Notes: generated from the sequence alone by a model not told the origin. A DNA stretch of 64,000 bases from Moraxellaceae bacterium (GCA_024234595.1 JACKNZ010000011.1:56329-120328); one strand, 5' to 3'. Shown: positions 33,824 through 42,509, numbered from the stretch's first letter. A program made the numbers and translations.

Positions 33824-34192
33824 ATGATTCAGACCGAAACGATGCTTGATGTAGCAGATAACAGCGGTGCTCGTCGCGTACAGTGCATTAAAGTACTAGG
33901 CGGCTCACATCGTCGTTATGCTTCTGTGGGCGATATTATTAAGGTCACGGTCAAGGAAGCAATTCCTCGTGGCAAAGTCAAAAAAGGCGATGTAATGAAC
34001 GCTGTTGTGGTGCGTACCAAATTTGGTATTCGCCGTGCTGATGGTTCCTTGATTCGTTTCGATGACAATGCTGCAGTATTGCTGAATAACCAGAAAGCCC
34101 CCATCGCTACCCGTATTTTCGGGCCGGTAACTCGCGAATTGCGTACAGAGCAGTTCATGAAAATCATCTCGCTGGCACCAGAAGTGCTGTAA
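33824..34192 (+). CDS. rplN: 50S ribosomal protein L14
   Basis: L14 lies at the subunit interface and binds RsfS. The 122-residue protein begins 'MIQTETMLDVADNSGARR' and has 'RADGSLIRFDDNAAVLLN' and 'GTRIFGPVTREL'-like 'ATRIFGPVTREL'. First gene of the spc operon; TTTGGAG precedes the ATG. Confidence 0.98.
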   Translation: MIQTETMLDVADNSGARRVQCIKVLGGSHRRYASVGDIIKVTVKEAIPRGKVKKGDVMNAVVVRTKFGIRRADGSLIRFDDNAAVLLNNQKAPIATRIFGPVTRELRTEQFMKIISLAPEVL

Positions 34193-34203
34193 GGGTGGGA
34201 CTA

Positions 34204-34521
34204 ATGGCAAAGATTAAAAAAGGTGACGAAATTATCGTCATCACTGGTAAAGATAAAGGCAAGCGTGGCACGGTTGTGTCTGTTGCTGAAGAACGTGTCA
34301 CTGTTAGTGGTATCAACTTGGTAAAAAAACACGTTAAGCCGAATCCGGCACGTGGAACCCAAGGTGGTATTGTAGAGAAAGAAGCGGCATTAGCTATTTC
34401 TAATGTGGCTTTGATTAATCCTGAGACACAAAAAGCAGATCGCGTTGGCTATAAACTGTTAGATGATGGTACAAAAGTACGTGTTTTCAAATCTAACGGT
34501 GCTGTAGTAAACGCTAAGTAA
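34204..34521 (+). CDS. rplX: 50S ribosomal protein L24
   Basis: L24 starts 50S assembly. The 105-residue protein has the KOW motif 'IKKGDEIIVITGKDKGKRG' at its N-terminus and 'HVKPNPARGTQGGI'. The ATG at 34204 (AAGGGTGGG upstream) is preferred to an in-frame GTG at 34195, which lies within that ribosome-binding site. Confidence 0.97.
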   Translation: MAKIKKGDEIIVITGKDKGKRGTVVSVAEERVTVSGINLVKKHVKPNPARGTQGGIVEKEAALAISNVALINPETQKADRVGYKLLDDGTKVRVFKSNGAVVNAK

Positions 34522-34535
34522 TAGGTTGGTTTGAC

Positions 34536-35072
34536 ATGGCCAGACTCAAAGGCGTGTACAAAAATGAACTAGCTCTCAAATTGAAAGAAGAGTTAGGTCT
34601 TGAGAATGTGATGCAAGTCCCTCGCATCACAAAAATTACTCTGAATATGGGAGTGGGCGGTGCCGCGCAAGATAAAAAGATGCTTGATGGTGCCGTGGCC
34701 GATATGCAGCTGATTTCTGGCCAGAAACCCGCTATTACTCTCGCTCGTAAATCGATTGCTGGCTTCAAAATTCGTGAAGGCTGGCCGATTGGTTGTAAAG
34801 TGACCTTGCGTGGCGACCGCATGTACGAATTTTTGGATCGTTTAATATCTATTACGATTCCGCGTATTCGTGACTTCCGTGGTTTTAGCTCTAAAGCGTT
34901 TGATGGTCGTGGTAATTACAGCATGGGCATTAAAGAACAAATCGTCTTTCCCGAAATTGACTTTGATAAAATCAGTCAAATTCGTGGTTTAGATATTACT
35001 ATCACAACCACTGCCGCTACCGACGATCAAGGTCGTGCGTTATTGCGTGCTTTCGGCTTTCCTTTTAAGTGA
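34536..35072 (+). CDS. rplE: 50S ribosomal protein L5
   Basis: L5 binds 5S rRNA and contacts P-site tRNA. The 178-residue protein has 'MQVPRITKITLNMGVG' (near residue 26), 'GWPIGCKVTLRG' and the C-terminal 'TTTAATDDQGRALLRAFGFPF'. Normal length. Confidence 0.98.
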   Translation: MARLKGVYKNELALKLKEELGLENVMQVPRITKITLNMGVGGAAQDKKMLDGAVADMQLISGQKPAITLARKSIAGFKIREGWPIGCKVTLRGDRMYEFLDRLISITIPRIRDFRGFSSKAFDGRGNYSMGIKEQIVFPEIDFDKISQIRGLDITITTTAATDDQGRALLRAFGFPFK

Positions 35073-35081
35073 GAACAAGCC

Positions 35082-35387
35082 ATGGCTAAACAAAGCATGA
35101 TTAACCGCGAAGCCAAACGCGAAAAAACTGTTGCTAAGTATGCAGAATTGCGTCAGCAATTGAAGGCTACTGTTAAGAATATCAATGCAAGCGATGATGA
35201 ACGCTGGGCTGCAATGTTGAAATTACAATCATTGCCGCGTAACGCTTCTCCGATTCGTTTGCGTAATCGTTGTGGTGTCACTGGTCGTCCTCATGGATAT
35301 TTCCGTAAGTTCGGCTTGGCTCGTATCAAATTGCGTGAAGCAGTGATGCAAGGTGATGTTCCAGGCGTCGTTAAGGCAAGTTGGTAA
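35082..35387 (+). CDS. rpsN: 30S ribosomal protein S14 (zinc-free type)
   Basis: S14 is a late-assembling head protein. The 101-residue form is the long, C-minus type: there is no CxxC pair, only 'RLRNRCGVTGRPHGYFRKFGL' with one Cys. So this copy does not need zinc. Starts 'MAKQSMINREAKR'. Confidence 0.98.
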   Translation: MAKQSMINREAKREKTVAKYAELRQQLKATVKNINASDDERWAAMLKLQSLPRNASPIRLRNRCGVTGRPHGYFRKFGLARIKLREAVMQGDVPGVVKASW

Positions 35388-35399
35388 GAGGAAAGACGC

Positions 35400-35783
35400 A
35401 TGAGTATGCAAGATACCGTTGCGGATATGCTCACTCGCATTCGCAATGCCCAATTAGCGCGTAAACAAACTGTTGCTATGCCTGTTTCTAAATTGAAAAC
35501 AGCTATTGCAAATGTGTTGCGTGATGAGGGTTATATTTCTTCTGTAGAAACCGAAGGTTTATCGTTGACTTTGGGTTTAAAGTACTACGAAGGAAAGCCC
35601 GTAATTGAACAAATTAAACGTGTAAGTCGCCCAGGCTTGCGCATTTATAAAGGTAAAGATGAGTTAAGCCCTGTTAAACAAGGCTTAGGTGTGCTCATTA
35701 TTTCTACTAACAAAGGCATCATGACCGATCGCGCTGCTCGTGCAGCTGGCGTGGGTGGTGAAGTGATTGCCCTCGTTTCTTGA
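35400..35783 (+). CDS. rpsH: 30S ribosomal protein S8
   Basis: S8 binds the central domain of 16S rRNA and in E. coli represses the spc operon at rplE. The 127-residue protein begins 'MSMQDTVADMLTRIRNAQ' and has 'GLGVLIISTNKGIMTDRAA'. GAGGAAAG precedes the ATG. A matching S8 site at rplE was not searched in detail. Confidence 0.98.
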   Translation: MSMQDTVADMLTRIRNAQLARKQTVAMPVSKLKTAIANVLRDEGYISSVETEGLSLTLGLKYYEGKPVIEQIKRVSRPGLRIYKGKDELSPVKQGLGVLIISTNKGIMTDRAARAAGVGGEVIALVS

Positions 35784-35794
35784 TAGGTGCCAGA

Positions 35795-36328
35795 ATGTCT
35801 CGCGTGGCTAAAGCTCCAGTTGCTCTTCCCAAAGGGGTCGAAGTGACTTTAAACGGCCAAGACCTACAAGTGAAGGGCGGCAAAGGTGCATTGGCACTGA
35901 CTCTTCATGCTTTGGTTGAAGTTAAACAAGAGGGTGAAACATTAGTGTTTTCCCCTCGTCAAAACACCCAAGACGCTTGGATGCACACAGGTACAGCTCG
36001 TGCCTTAGCAAACAATGTAGTTAAAGGGGTGAGTGTTGGTTTTGAGCGCAAATTACAATTGATTGGCGTGGGTTACAAAGCAGCTGCTAAAGGTAAAACA
36101 GTTAACTTAGCATTAGGCTTTTCTCATCCTGTTGATTATGAATTGCCTGAAGGTGTCACTGCTGAAACGCCTACACCAACCGAAATTATTCTCAAGTCTG
36201 CCAACAAACATTTGTTAGGTCAGGTTGCTGCTAATATTCGTGCTTTTAGACCACCAGAGCCTTATAAAGGTAAAGGTGTTCGTTATTCGGATGAAGTTGT
36301 TCTCCGTAAAGAAGCCAAGAAAAAATAA
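35795..36328 (+). CDS. rplF: 50S ribosomal protein L6
   Basis: L6 supports the factor-binding site by the sarcin-ricin loop. The 177-residue protein begins 'MSRVAKAPVALPKGVEV' and ends with 'RPPEPYKGKGVRYSDEVV'. ATG 35795, preceded by AGGTG, is preferred to a TTG at 35780 that overlaps the rpsH stop. Confidence 0.97.
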   Translation: MSRVAKAPVALPKGVEVTLNGQDLQVKGGKGALALTLHALVEVKQEGETLVFSPRQNTQDAWMHTGTARALANNVVKGVSVGFERKLQLIGVGYKAAAKGKTVNLALGFSHPVDYELPEGVTAETPTPTEIILKSANKHLLGQVAANIRAFRPPEPYKGKGVRYSDEVVLRKEAKKK

Positions 36329-36343
36329 CGCGTGAGGTTCGTC

Positions 36344-36694
36344 ATGAACGAAAAGAAAGAAGCTCGCTTACGGCGCGCCAAAAGCACTCGTTTAAAGATT
36401 CGTGAATTGGGTGCTGTGCGTTTGTGTGTCAATCGCACGCCACGTCATATTTATGCTCAAGTTATTTCTGCTTGTGGTGGAAATGTCTTGGCTCAAGCCT
36501 CTACTTTGGATGTTAGCTTGCGTGAAGGCGCGACGGGTAACATTGAAGCAGCTAAAAAAGTGGGCTTATTAGTTGCTGAACGTGCTAAAGCAGCAGGTAT
36601 TACCAAAGTTGCGTTTGATCGTTCTGGCTTTCAATATCATGGCCGCATTCAAGCTTTAGCTGATGCTGCTCGCGAAGGCGGTTTGGAGTTCTAA
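36344..36694 (+). CDS. rplR: 50S ribosomal protein L18
   Basis: L18 carries 5S rRNA with L5. The 116-residue protein has the basic N-terminus 'KKEARLRRAKSTRLKIRE', 'RLCVNRTPRHIYAQV' and the C-terminal 'VAFDRSGFQYHGRIQALADAAREGGLEF'-type end. ATG 36344 with GAGG upstream is chosen. Confidence 0.97.
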   Translation: MNEKKEARLRRAKSTRLKIRELGAVRLCVNRTPRHIYAQVISACGGNVLAQASTLDVSLREGATGNIEAAKKVGLLVAERAKAAGITKVAFDRSGFQYHGRIQALADAAREGGLEF

Positions 36695-36695
36695 A

Positions 36696-37193
36696 ATGGC
36701 TAAAGTTGAACAAAACGAAGGCTTTGTTGAGAAGCTCGTAGCCGTAAATCGTGTTGCCAAAGTTGTTAAGGGTGGTCGTATTTTTTCGTTCACCGCTTTA
36801 ACTGTTGTTGGTGATGGCAATGGTAAGGTTGGCTTTGGTCGTGGCAAAGCACGTGAAGTGCCAGCGGCTATTCAGAAAGCATTAGAAGCTGCACGTCGTA
36901 ATATGATTAGTGTTGAGTTGAACGGCACGACATTACAGCATGAGATTTCTGCAAGACATGGTGCTTCGCGAATTTTTATGCAACCAGCTTCTGAAGGTAC
37001 TGGTGTTATCGCGGGCGGTGCAATGCGCGCTGTTTTAGAAGTTGCGGGTGTACAAAACGTGTTAGCTAAATGCTATGGTTCTACCAATGCTAACAACGTG
37101 GTTCATGCTACTTTCAAAGGCTTGGCTTCTATGTCTTCGCCAGAGCAAGTTGCAGCAAAACGCGGCAAAACTGTTGAAGAAATTCTGGGGTAA
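36696..37193 (+). CDS. rpsE: 30S ribosomal protein S5
   Basis: S5 shapes the decoding site and mRNA entry. The 165-residue protein has 'NRVAKVVKGGRIFSFTALTVVG' (near residue 20, spectinomycin loop, wild type), 'GKVGFGRGKAREVPAAIQKA' and 'ASEGTGVIAGGAMRAVLE'. The ATG one base after the rplR stop fits; the earlier in-frame ATG at 36663 is inside rplR. Confidence 0.97.
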   Translation: MAKVEQNEGFVEKLVAVNRVAKVVKGGRIFSFTALTVVGDGNGKVGFGRGKAREVPAAIQKALEAARRNMISVELNGTTLQHEISARHGASRIFMQPASEGTGVIAGGAMRAVLEVAGVQNVLAKCYGSTNANNVVHATFKGLASMSSPEQVAAKRGKTVEEILG

Positions 37194-37197
37194 AAAC

Positions 37198-37380
37198 ATG
37201 ACCCAAGCAACAATTAAAGTAACACAAGTGCGCTCCAGTGCACATAAGCTCAAAAACCATAAACTTTGTTTAAAAGGTCTAGGCTTACGTCGTATTGGTC
37301 ATACGGTTGAAGTATTAGATACGCCTTCTAATCGCGGCATGATTAACAAGGTTTACTATCTTGTTAAAGTGGGAGAATAA
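37198..37380 (+). CDS. rpmD: 50S ribosomal protein L30
   Basis: The 60-residue protein has 'KVTQVRSSAHKLKNHKLCLKGL' and 'GLRRIGHTVEVLDTPSNRGMI', the L30 signature. ATG 37198 lies 4 nt after the rpsE stop; a frame extension upstream to 37075 overlaps rpsE and is spurious. Confidence 0.96.
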   Translation: MTQATIKVTQVRSSAHKLKNHKLCLKGLGLRRIGHTVEVLDTPSNRGMINKVYYLVKVGE

Positions 37381-37382
37381 CC

Positions 37383-37817
37383 ATGCGTTTAAACGAATTA
37401 GCCCCTGCTGAAGGCTCTAAGTTTGCTGGTAAGCGTTTAGGTCGTGGTATCGGCTCTGGCTTAGGAAAAACTGGTGGTCGCGGTGTAAAAGGACAAACTT
37501 CACGTTCAGGTGGTGGTGTACGTCCTGGATTTGAAGGCGGTCAAATGCCTATCTACCGTCGTTTACCAAAGTTTGGCTTCACTTCTTTAAAGTCACAGGT
37601 AACTGCTGAAGTACGTTTATCTGAATTGGTTTATGTTGAAGGTGAAGAAGTTAGCTTAAATTCCTTAAAAGCTGCTAACGTTGTCCGTAAAGACATGACC
37701 CGCGCTCGTATTATTCTCTCTGGAGAAATTAGCCGCGCTGTGACTGTTAAGGGCGTAGTAGTGACTAAAGGTGCTCGTGCAGCAATTGAAGCTGCTGGTG
37801 GTAAGGTCGAGGAATAA
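37383..37817 (+). CDS. rplO: 50S ribosomal protein L15
   Basis: L15 is a late 50S assembly protein with a long Gly/Arg-rich N-terminal extension: 'KRLGRGIGSGLGKTGGRGVKGQ' (near residues 18-39) and 'FEGGQMPIYRRLPKFGF'. 144 residues, normal length. It begins 2 nt after rpmD. Confidence 0.98.
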   Translation: MRLNELAPAEGSKFAGKRLGRGIGSGLGKTGGRGVKGQTSRSGGGVRPGFEGGQMPIYRRLPKFGFTSLKSQVTAEVRLSELVYVEGEEVSLNSLKAANVVRKDMTRARIILSGEISRAVTVKGVVVTKGARAAIEAAGGKVEE

Positions 37818-37820
37818 TCC

Positions 37821-39158
37821 GTGGCAAATACTCGTAATGAGGCAGCACGTGCGGCGATGCAGTCGCCAGGTATGCGTCAAGGCTTAAGTGAGCTTTGGGG
37901 GCGTATTATCTTTTTGTTTGTCGCATTAGTGGTATTTCGCTTTGGTGCCCATGTGCCAGTTCCAGGTATCAATCCTGTGAAACTGGCGCAACTGTTTGAA
38001 CAAAATAAAGATACGATTTTAAGTTTATTTAATATGTTTTCGGGTGGTGCTTTAGAGCGTATGTCGATATTAGCTCTAGGGATTATGCCTTATATTTCCG
38101 CTTCTATTATTATGCAATTGATGACGACAGTTAGTCCTCAACTTGAAGCATTAAAAAAGGAAGGGGAGGCTGGCCGCCGTAAAATTAATCAATATACAAG
38201 GTATGGTACTTTGGGGCTAGCGTTTATCCAAGGCGTTGGTATGTGTTCTGGTTTAGTAGGACAAGGTATTACACTCACAACTGGTATTGCTTTTTTTGTG
38301 CCTGCAGTAGTTAGTTTAGTAGCAGGTGCGATGTTTTTAATGTGGTTAGGTGAACAAATCACCGAGCGTGGCATTGGTAATGGTATATCTATGCTTATTT
38401 TTGCGGGCATTGTTGCAGGCATACCTTCGGCTATTGGTATGTCATTAGAAGCAACGCGCCAAGGCGAGATGAGTATGCTGGCATTATTGATTTTGTTTAT
38501 ATTGGCTATTGTCGTGGTTGGTGCAGTAGTGTTTATGGAACGCGGTCAACGTCGCATTACTGTAAACTATGCGCAGCGCCAGCAAGGTCGTCGTATGTAT
38601 GCGGCACAACAAAGCCATTTGCCACTTAAAATCAATATGGCTGGTGTGATTCCTGCTATTTTTGCCAGTTCTTTGTTGTTGTTTCCTGCAAGTTTAGGGC
38701 AGTGGTTTGCACAGTCTGCAAATCCAACAACAGCTCAACGCATTCTACAAGACATCACCTTAGTGCTATCACCAGGTCAACCTTTGTATTTGTTGTTATT
38801 TGCTTTGTTAATTATTTTCTTCTGCTATTTCTATACGGCACTTATGTTTAATCCGAAAGAAGTAGCGGATAATTTGAAACGCTCAGGTGCTTATATCCCA
38901 GGTATTCGTCCAGGTGAGCAAACAGCTAAATATATTGATAGTGTATTGGCACGTTTGACCTTGGTTGGTGCAATGTACATGACCATTGTGTGTTTAATGC
39001 CAATGTTGTTACAAGTTGCCTTTAATGTTCCTTTTTATCTAGGAGGAACATCATTACTAATCGTTGTCGTGGTTGTGATGGATTTTATGTCCCAAGTGCA
39101 AGCGCATTTGATGTCACATCAATACGGCTCGTTGATGAAGAAAGCTAATCTTAAGTAA
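37821..39158 (+). CDS. secY: Preprotein translocase subunit SecY
   Basis: SecY is the channel of SecYEG. The 445-residue protein has ten hydrophobic segments, the signature 'GGALERMSILALGIMPYISASII' (near residues 75-97) and the cytoplasmic loop 'VYMERGQRRITVNYAQRQ'-like region that contacts SecA and ribosomes. Translation starts at GTG, 3 nt after rplO. Last large gene of the spc operon; the partner secE is at 11900-12283. Confidence 0.98.
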   Translation: MANTRNEAARAAMQSPGMRQGLSELWGRIIFLFVALVVFRFGAHVPVPGINPVKLAQLFEQNKDTILSLFNMFSGGALERMSILALGIMPYISASIIMQLMTTVSPQLEALKKEGEAGRRKINQYTRYGTLGLAFIQGVGMCSGLVGQGITLTTGIAFFVPAVVSLVAGAMFLMWLGEQITERGIGNGISMLIFAGIVAGIPSAIGMSLEATRQGEMSMLALLILFILAIVVVGAVVFMERGQRRITVNYAQRQQGRRMYAAQQSHLPLKINMAGVIPAIFASSLLLFPASLGQWFAQSANPTTAQRILQDITLVLSPGQPLYLLLFALLIIFFCYFYTALMFNPKEVADNLKRSGAYIPGIRPGEQTAKYIDSVLARLTLVGAMYMTIVCLMPMLLQVAFNVPFYLGGTSLLIVVVVVMDFMSQVQAHLMSHQYGSLMKKANLK

Positions 39159-39202
39159 ATGAGACTTAAGGCTTTTGTTGTAAACTGATGAGTAAATGAA
39201 TT

Positions 39203-39319
39203 ATGAAAGTACGTGCTTCAGTAAAAAAGATTTGCGGTAGCTGCAAAGTTGTACGCCGCAATGGCACCATCCGCGTTATTTGTAGCGCGGAGCCCCGCCA
39301 CAAACAGCGTCAAGGTTAA
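39203..39319 (+). CDS. rpmJ: 50S ribosomal protein L36 (zinc-binding type)
   Basis: This 38-residue protein begins 'MKVRASVKKICGSCKVVRR' and ends 'EPRHKQRQG'. It has the zinc ribbon C11-x2-C14, C27 and H33, the zinc-dependent form. It lies 44 nt after secY, as in other gammaproteobacteria. Confidence 0.97.
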   Translation: MKVRASVKKICGSCKVVRRNGTIRVICSAEPRHKQRQG

Positions 39320-39328
39320 ACTTCGCTG

Positions 39329-39357
39329 TTGATTTCCGCAAGCTGTGGCGATATAAT
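39329..39357 (+). promoter_or_regulatory. Promoter of the alpha operon
   Basis: TTGATT (39329-39334) and TATAAT (39352-39357) with 17-nt spacing, followed directly by CGCCCCC. This is a strong promoter with a stringent-type GC-rich discriminator between rpmJ and rpsM. Confidence 0.75.
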
Positions 39358-39369
39358 CGCCCCCTTTTC

Positions 39370-39395
39370 GCGGCTTGGCGGATTATCCAAACCGC
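39370..39395 (+). promoter_or_regulatory. Stem-loop in the alpha operon leader
   Basis: GCGG-c-TTGG (39370-39378) pairs with CCAA-a-CCGC (39387-39395), eight pairs with one mismatch. In E. coli S4 represses the alpha operon by binding a pseudoknot in the rpsM leader; this hairpin is a candidate part of that site. Confidence 0.45.
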
Positions 39396-39415
39396 TTTCT
39401 GTGGAGAACAGGTGA

Positions 39416-39772
39416 ATGGCTCGTATAGCCGGCGTTAATATTCCCGATAACAAACACGCGGTTATCTCGTTGACTTATATTTTTGGTATTGGTCGTACTA
39501 CTTCTGCAAAAATTCTTGCAGCTGTTGGTATCGCGCCAACAACAAAAATTAAAGATTTATCAGATAGCCAATTAGATGCCCTTCGTGCTGAAGTGGGTAA
39601 GTTGTCTACCGAAGGTGACTTGCGCCGTGAAATCTCGATGAACATCAAACGATTGATGGACTTAGGTTGCTATCGCGGCCTGCGTCATCGTCGTGGTCTG
39701 CCAGTCCGTGGTCAACGCACGAAGACGAATGCTCGTACTCGTAAAGGCCCACGTAAGGCGATTAAAAAGTAA
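39416..39772 (+). CDS. rpsM: 30S ribosomal protein S13
   Basis: S13 bridges the 30S head to the 50S and contacts P-site tRNA. The 118-residue protein begins 'MARIAGVNIPDNKHAVISLT' and has 'GCYRGLRHRRGLPVRGQRTKTNARTRKG'-type basic C-terminus. First gene of the alpha operon; GGAGAACAGGTGA lies upstream. Confidence 0.98.
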   Translation: MARIAGVNIPDNKHAVISLTYIFGIGRTTSAKILAAVGIAPTTKIKDLSDSQLDALRAEVGKLSTEGDLRREISMNIKRLMDLGCYRGLRHRRGLPVRGQRTKTNARTRKGPRKAIKK

Positions 39773-39793
39773 ATAGCCCCCGGAAGCTAAAAG

Positions 39794-40183
39794 ATGGCAA
39801 AAGACAATCAGCGCAATCGGAAAAAGGTCAATCGTACCGTTTCTGAAGGTATGGCGCATATTCACGCTTCTTTTAATAACACCATTGTGACAATTACCGA
39901 TCGTCAAGGTAATGCACTGGCCTGGGCCACTAGCGGTGGTCAGGGCTTCCGTGGTTCGCGTAAGTCCACCCCCTTTGCTGCACAGGTAGCTGCTGAAGTT
40001 GCTGGTAAAGCTGCACAAGAATACGGTCTAAAAAACTTAGACGTACTCGTGAAAGGGCCAGGGCCTGGTCGTGAATCTGCGGTTCGTGCATTAAATGCAG
40101 TGGGTTATAAAATCAACAGCATTACGGATGTGACGCCAATCCCTCATAACGGGTGTCGTCCGCCTAAGAAACGTCGCGTGTAA
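39794..40183 (+). CDS. rpsK: 30S ribosomal protein S11
   Basis: S11 forms the platform at the mRNA exit. The 129-residue protein has 'GMAHIHASFNNTIVTITDRQGN' and the C-terminal 'TPIPHNGCRPPKKRRV', both fully typical. 21 nt after rpsM. Confidence 0.98.
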   Translation: MAKDNQRNRKKVNRTVSEGMAHIHASFNNTIVTITDRQGNALAWATSGGQGFRGSRKSTPFAAQVAAEVAGKAAQEYGLKNLDVLVKGPGPGRESAVRALNAVGYKINSITDVTPIPHNGCRPPKKRRV

Positions 40184-40199
40184 GCAGGAGACTTGAAAA

Positions 40200-40823
40200 A
40201 TGGCTCGTTATATTGGTCCTAAGTGCAAGCTCTCCCGTCGTGAAGGCACGGATCTTATGCTCAAGTCTGGCGTACGTGCGTTAGACTCTAAATGTAAAAT
40301 TGATACACCCCCCGGTGTGCATGGCGCCTCTCGTAAGGGAAAACTCTCTGATTACGGCACACAGTTGCGTGAAAAGCAAAAAGTGCGTCGTATTTATGGT
40401 GTTCTTGAGCGTCAGTTTAGCAACTACTACAAAGAAGCAGCTCGTCTAAAAGGTGCAACAGGTGAGAACTTATTGCAATTATTAGAAAGTCGTTTGGATA
40501 ACGTTGTTTATCGTATGGGTTTTGGCGCAACACGCGCTGAAGCACGTCAGCTTGTTAGTCATCGTTCGATTACCTTAAACGGTCGTCGTGTGAATATTGC
40601 TTCTATGCAAGTGCAAGTAGGTGACGTTGTTGCTGTGTACGAAAAAGCTAAAACACAATTGCGTATTAAGAGTGCAATTGAGTTAGCTAGTCAACGTGGC
40701 ACTCCTTCATGGTTAAGTGTTGATTATAGCAAAATGGAAGGTACATTTAAGGCTCAGCCTGAGCGTGCAGACCTTCCAGCAGAAATCAACGAAAGCTTAA
40801 TCGTTGAGTTGTACTCTAAGTAA
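40200..40823 (+). CDS. rpsD: 30S ribosomal protein S4
   Basis: S4 nucleates 30S body assembly, represses the alpha operon and binds RNA polymerase as an antiterminator. The 207-residue protein begins 'MARYIGPKCKLSRREGTDL' and holds the S4 RNA-binding domain 'RLDNVVYRMGFGATRAEARQLV' (near residues 96-117). Confidence 0.98.
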   Translation: MARYIGPKCKLSRREGTDLMLKSGVRALDSKCKIDTPPGVHGASRKGKLSDYGTQLREKQKVRRIYGVLERQFSNYYKEAARLKGATGENLLQLLESRLDNVVYRMGFGATRAEARQLVSHRSITLNGRRVNIASMQVQVGDVVAVYEKAKTQLRIKSAIELASQRGTPSWLSVDYSKMEGTFKAQPERADLPAEINESLIVELYSK

Positions 40824-40864
40824 GGTAGTTACCCCAGTTTTGAGTGGTTTTGAGGTGGCAATCC

Positions 40865-41869
40865 ATGACGCGCACCAATGAGTTTTTGACTCCCCGTACT
40901 ATTGCAGTTAATGCAATCAGCACGACCCATGCTAAAGTAGTGCTAGAGCCGCTTGAACGCGGTTTTGGCCATACGCTTGGTAATGCCTTGCGTCGTATTT
41001 TGCTCTCGTCGTTGCCCGGTGCAGCGGTTGTTGAGGCAGAAATCGAAGGTGTAGATCACGAATACAGTACCTTAGAAGGTTTGCAAGAAGACATTATTGA
41101 GTTGTTGCTAAATCTTAAAGGTTTGGCAATTAAGCTCTTTGAGCAAAATGAAGCTGTATTAACTGTGGACTTTAAAGGTCCTGGTGTTGTAACGGCTGCA
41201 GACTTGAGTTTGCCTCATAATGTTGAAGTGGTGAATTTAGAGCATCATATTGCAACATTAGGCAATAACGGTCACTTAAAAATGAAGCTAAAAGTAGCGC
41301 GTGGTCGTGGCTATGAGCCAGTTGATGCGCGTTATGCGGAAGGGGAGACTCGTCCGATTGGTCGTTTGCAGTTAGATGCCAGCTATAGCCCCATTAAACG
41401 TGTGGCCTATGTTGTTGAAAATGCGCGTGTAGAACAGCGTACAGACCTTGATAAGTTAGTCATTGATTTGGAGACTAACGGAACTATTGAGCCTGAAGAA
41501 GCTATTCGTCGTGCGGCTACTATTTTACAGCAACAAATTGCGGTATTTGTTGACTTGCAAAAAGATCATCAACCAGTTGCGAAAGCTGAGCCTGAGACAG
41601 TCGATCCTGTGCTGTTGCGTCCTGTTGATGATTTAGAGTTGACTGTTCGTTCGGCAAACTGTCTCAAAGCTGAGAATATTTACTACATCGGTGATTTGGT
41701 TCAACGTACTGAGGTTGAATTGCTCAAGACTCCAAACTTGGGTAAGAAGTCATTGACAGAAATTAAAGATGTGCTGGCTTCTAAAGGCCTGTCGTTGGGT
41801 ATGCGTTTAGATAACTGGCCACCTGCTAGTTTGCGTGCTGACGATCGCTTTGCCTATCGTAGCCGCTAA
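40865..41869 (+). CDS. rpoA: DNA-directed RNA polymerase subunit alpha
   Basis: RpoA dimerises to start RNA polymerase assembly, and its C-terminal domain binds UP elements and activators. The 334-residue protein has 'LEPLERGFGHTLGNALRRILLSS' (near residues 26-48) and, in the C-terminal domain, 'RSANCLKAENIYYIGDLV' and 'LLKTPNLGKKSLTEIK'. ATG 40865 with GAGGTGG upstream is chosen over an earlier in-frame start at 40844. Confidence 0.98.
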   Translation: MTRTNEFLTPRTIAVNAISTTHAKVVLEPLERGFGHTLGNALRRILLSSLPGAAVVEAEIEGVDHEYSTLEGLQEDIIELLLNLKGLAIKLFEQNEAVLTVDFKGPGVVTAADLSLPHNVEVVNLEHHIATLGNNGHLKMKLKVARGRGYEPVDARYAEGETRPIGRLQLDASYSPIKRVAYVVENARVEQRTDLDKLVIDLETNGTIEPEEAIRRAATILQQQIAVFVDLQKDHQPVAKAEPETVDPVLLRPVDDLELTVRSANCLKAENIYYIGDLVQRTEVELLKTPNLGKKSLTEIKDVLASKGLSLGMRLDNWPPASLRADDRFAYRSR

Positions 41870-41900
41870 TCGCTTAACTTGATTTTAGGAAGTTTTAGCC

Positions 41901-42278
41901 ATGCGTCATCGTAATAGTGGTGTCAAACTTGGTCGTAACAGCAGTCATCGTCATGCTATGTTTCAAAACATGGCGATTTCTTTGTTCGAACATGAGTTAA
42001 TTAAAACGACTTTGCCTAAAGCTAAAGAGTTGCGTCGCGTTGCCGAGCCACTCATTACTTTAGCTAAAGTTGATTCGGTTGCAAACCGTCGTTTAGCCTT
42101 TGCGCGTACACGTAGCAAAGAAACAGTAGCCAAGTTATTCAATGAGCTTGGCCCACGCTATAAAGCACGTAATGGTGGTTATTTACGTGTATTAAAAGCT
42201 GGTTTCCGTGCTGGTGATGCTGCACCGATGGCTTATGTTGAATTGGTTGATAGACCCGTTCCACAAGCTGTTGCTTAA
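41901..42278 (+). CDS. rplQ: 50S ribosomal protein L17
   Basis: L17 lies at the tunnel exit. The 125-residue protein begins 'MRHRNSGVKLGRNSSHRHAMF' and ends the alpha operon, followed by a repeat element and a terminator. Confidence 0.98.
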   Translation: MRHRNSGVKLGRNSSHRHAMFQNMAISLFEHELIKTTLPKAKELRRVAEPLITLAKVDSVANRRLAFARTRSKETVAKLFNELGPRYKARNGGYLRVLKAGFRAGDAAPMAYVELVDRPVPQAVA

Positions 42279-42285
42279 TCGAAAA

Positions 42286-42377
42286 ACTTACGCGTTGCTC
42301 TGCAATTAACGTGTTTTGTGAGCCTAAAATTGTTAGTAGCGATTTTAAGTGAGCAAATAAGTAATAACAGCGTAAGT
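42286..42377. repeat. Palindromic repeat, copy B
   Basis: ACTTACGC (42286-42293) and GCGTAAGT (42370-42377) are 8-bp perfect terminal inverted repeats bounding 92 nt. The element aligns with the reverse complement of 8191-8283 with a single 1-nt length difference; shared blocks include AATTA, TTTTGTGA and CAAATAAG. It sits between rplQ and its terminator. Confidence 0.75.
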
Positions 42378-42396
42378 AATAAAAAGCAAAAATCAT

Positions 42397-42424
42397 AAAA
42401 AAGCCGACTGTTGTCGGCTTTTTT
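42397..42424 (+). terminator. Intrinsic terminator of the alpha operon
   Basis: GCCGAC (42403-42408) pairs with GTCGGC (42413-42418) around TGTT, flanked by A6 and T6. The terminator closes the ribosomal protein cluster and could work in both directions. Confidence 0.85.
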
Positions 42425-42509
42425 ATTGTCTGTTTTTTGTCATATTTCATCTTCTTGTTTTTTTGAGGTATTAGAATCAGCGTAATCATACTTTTGGGAG
42501 GTATTTTAA

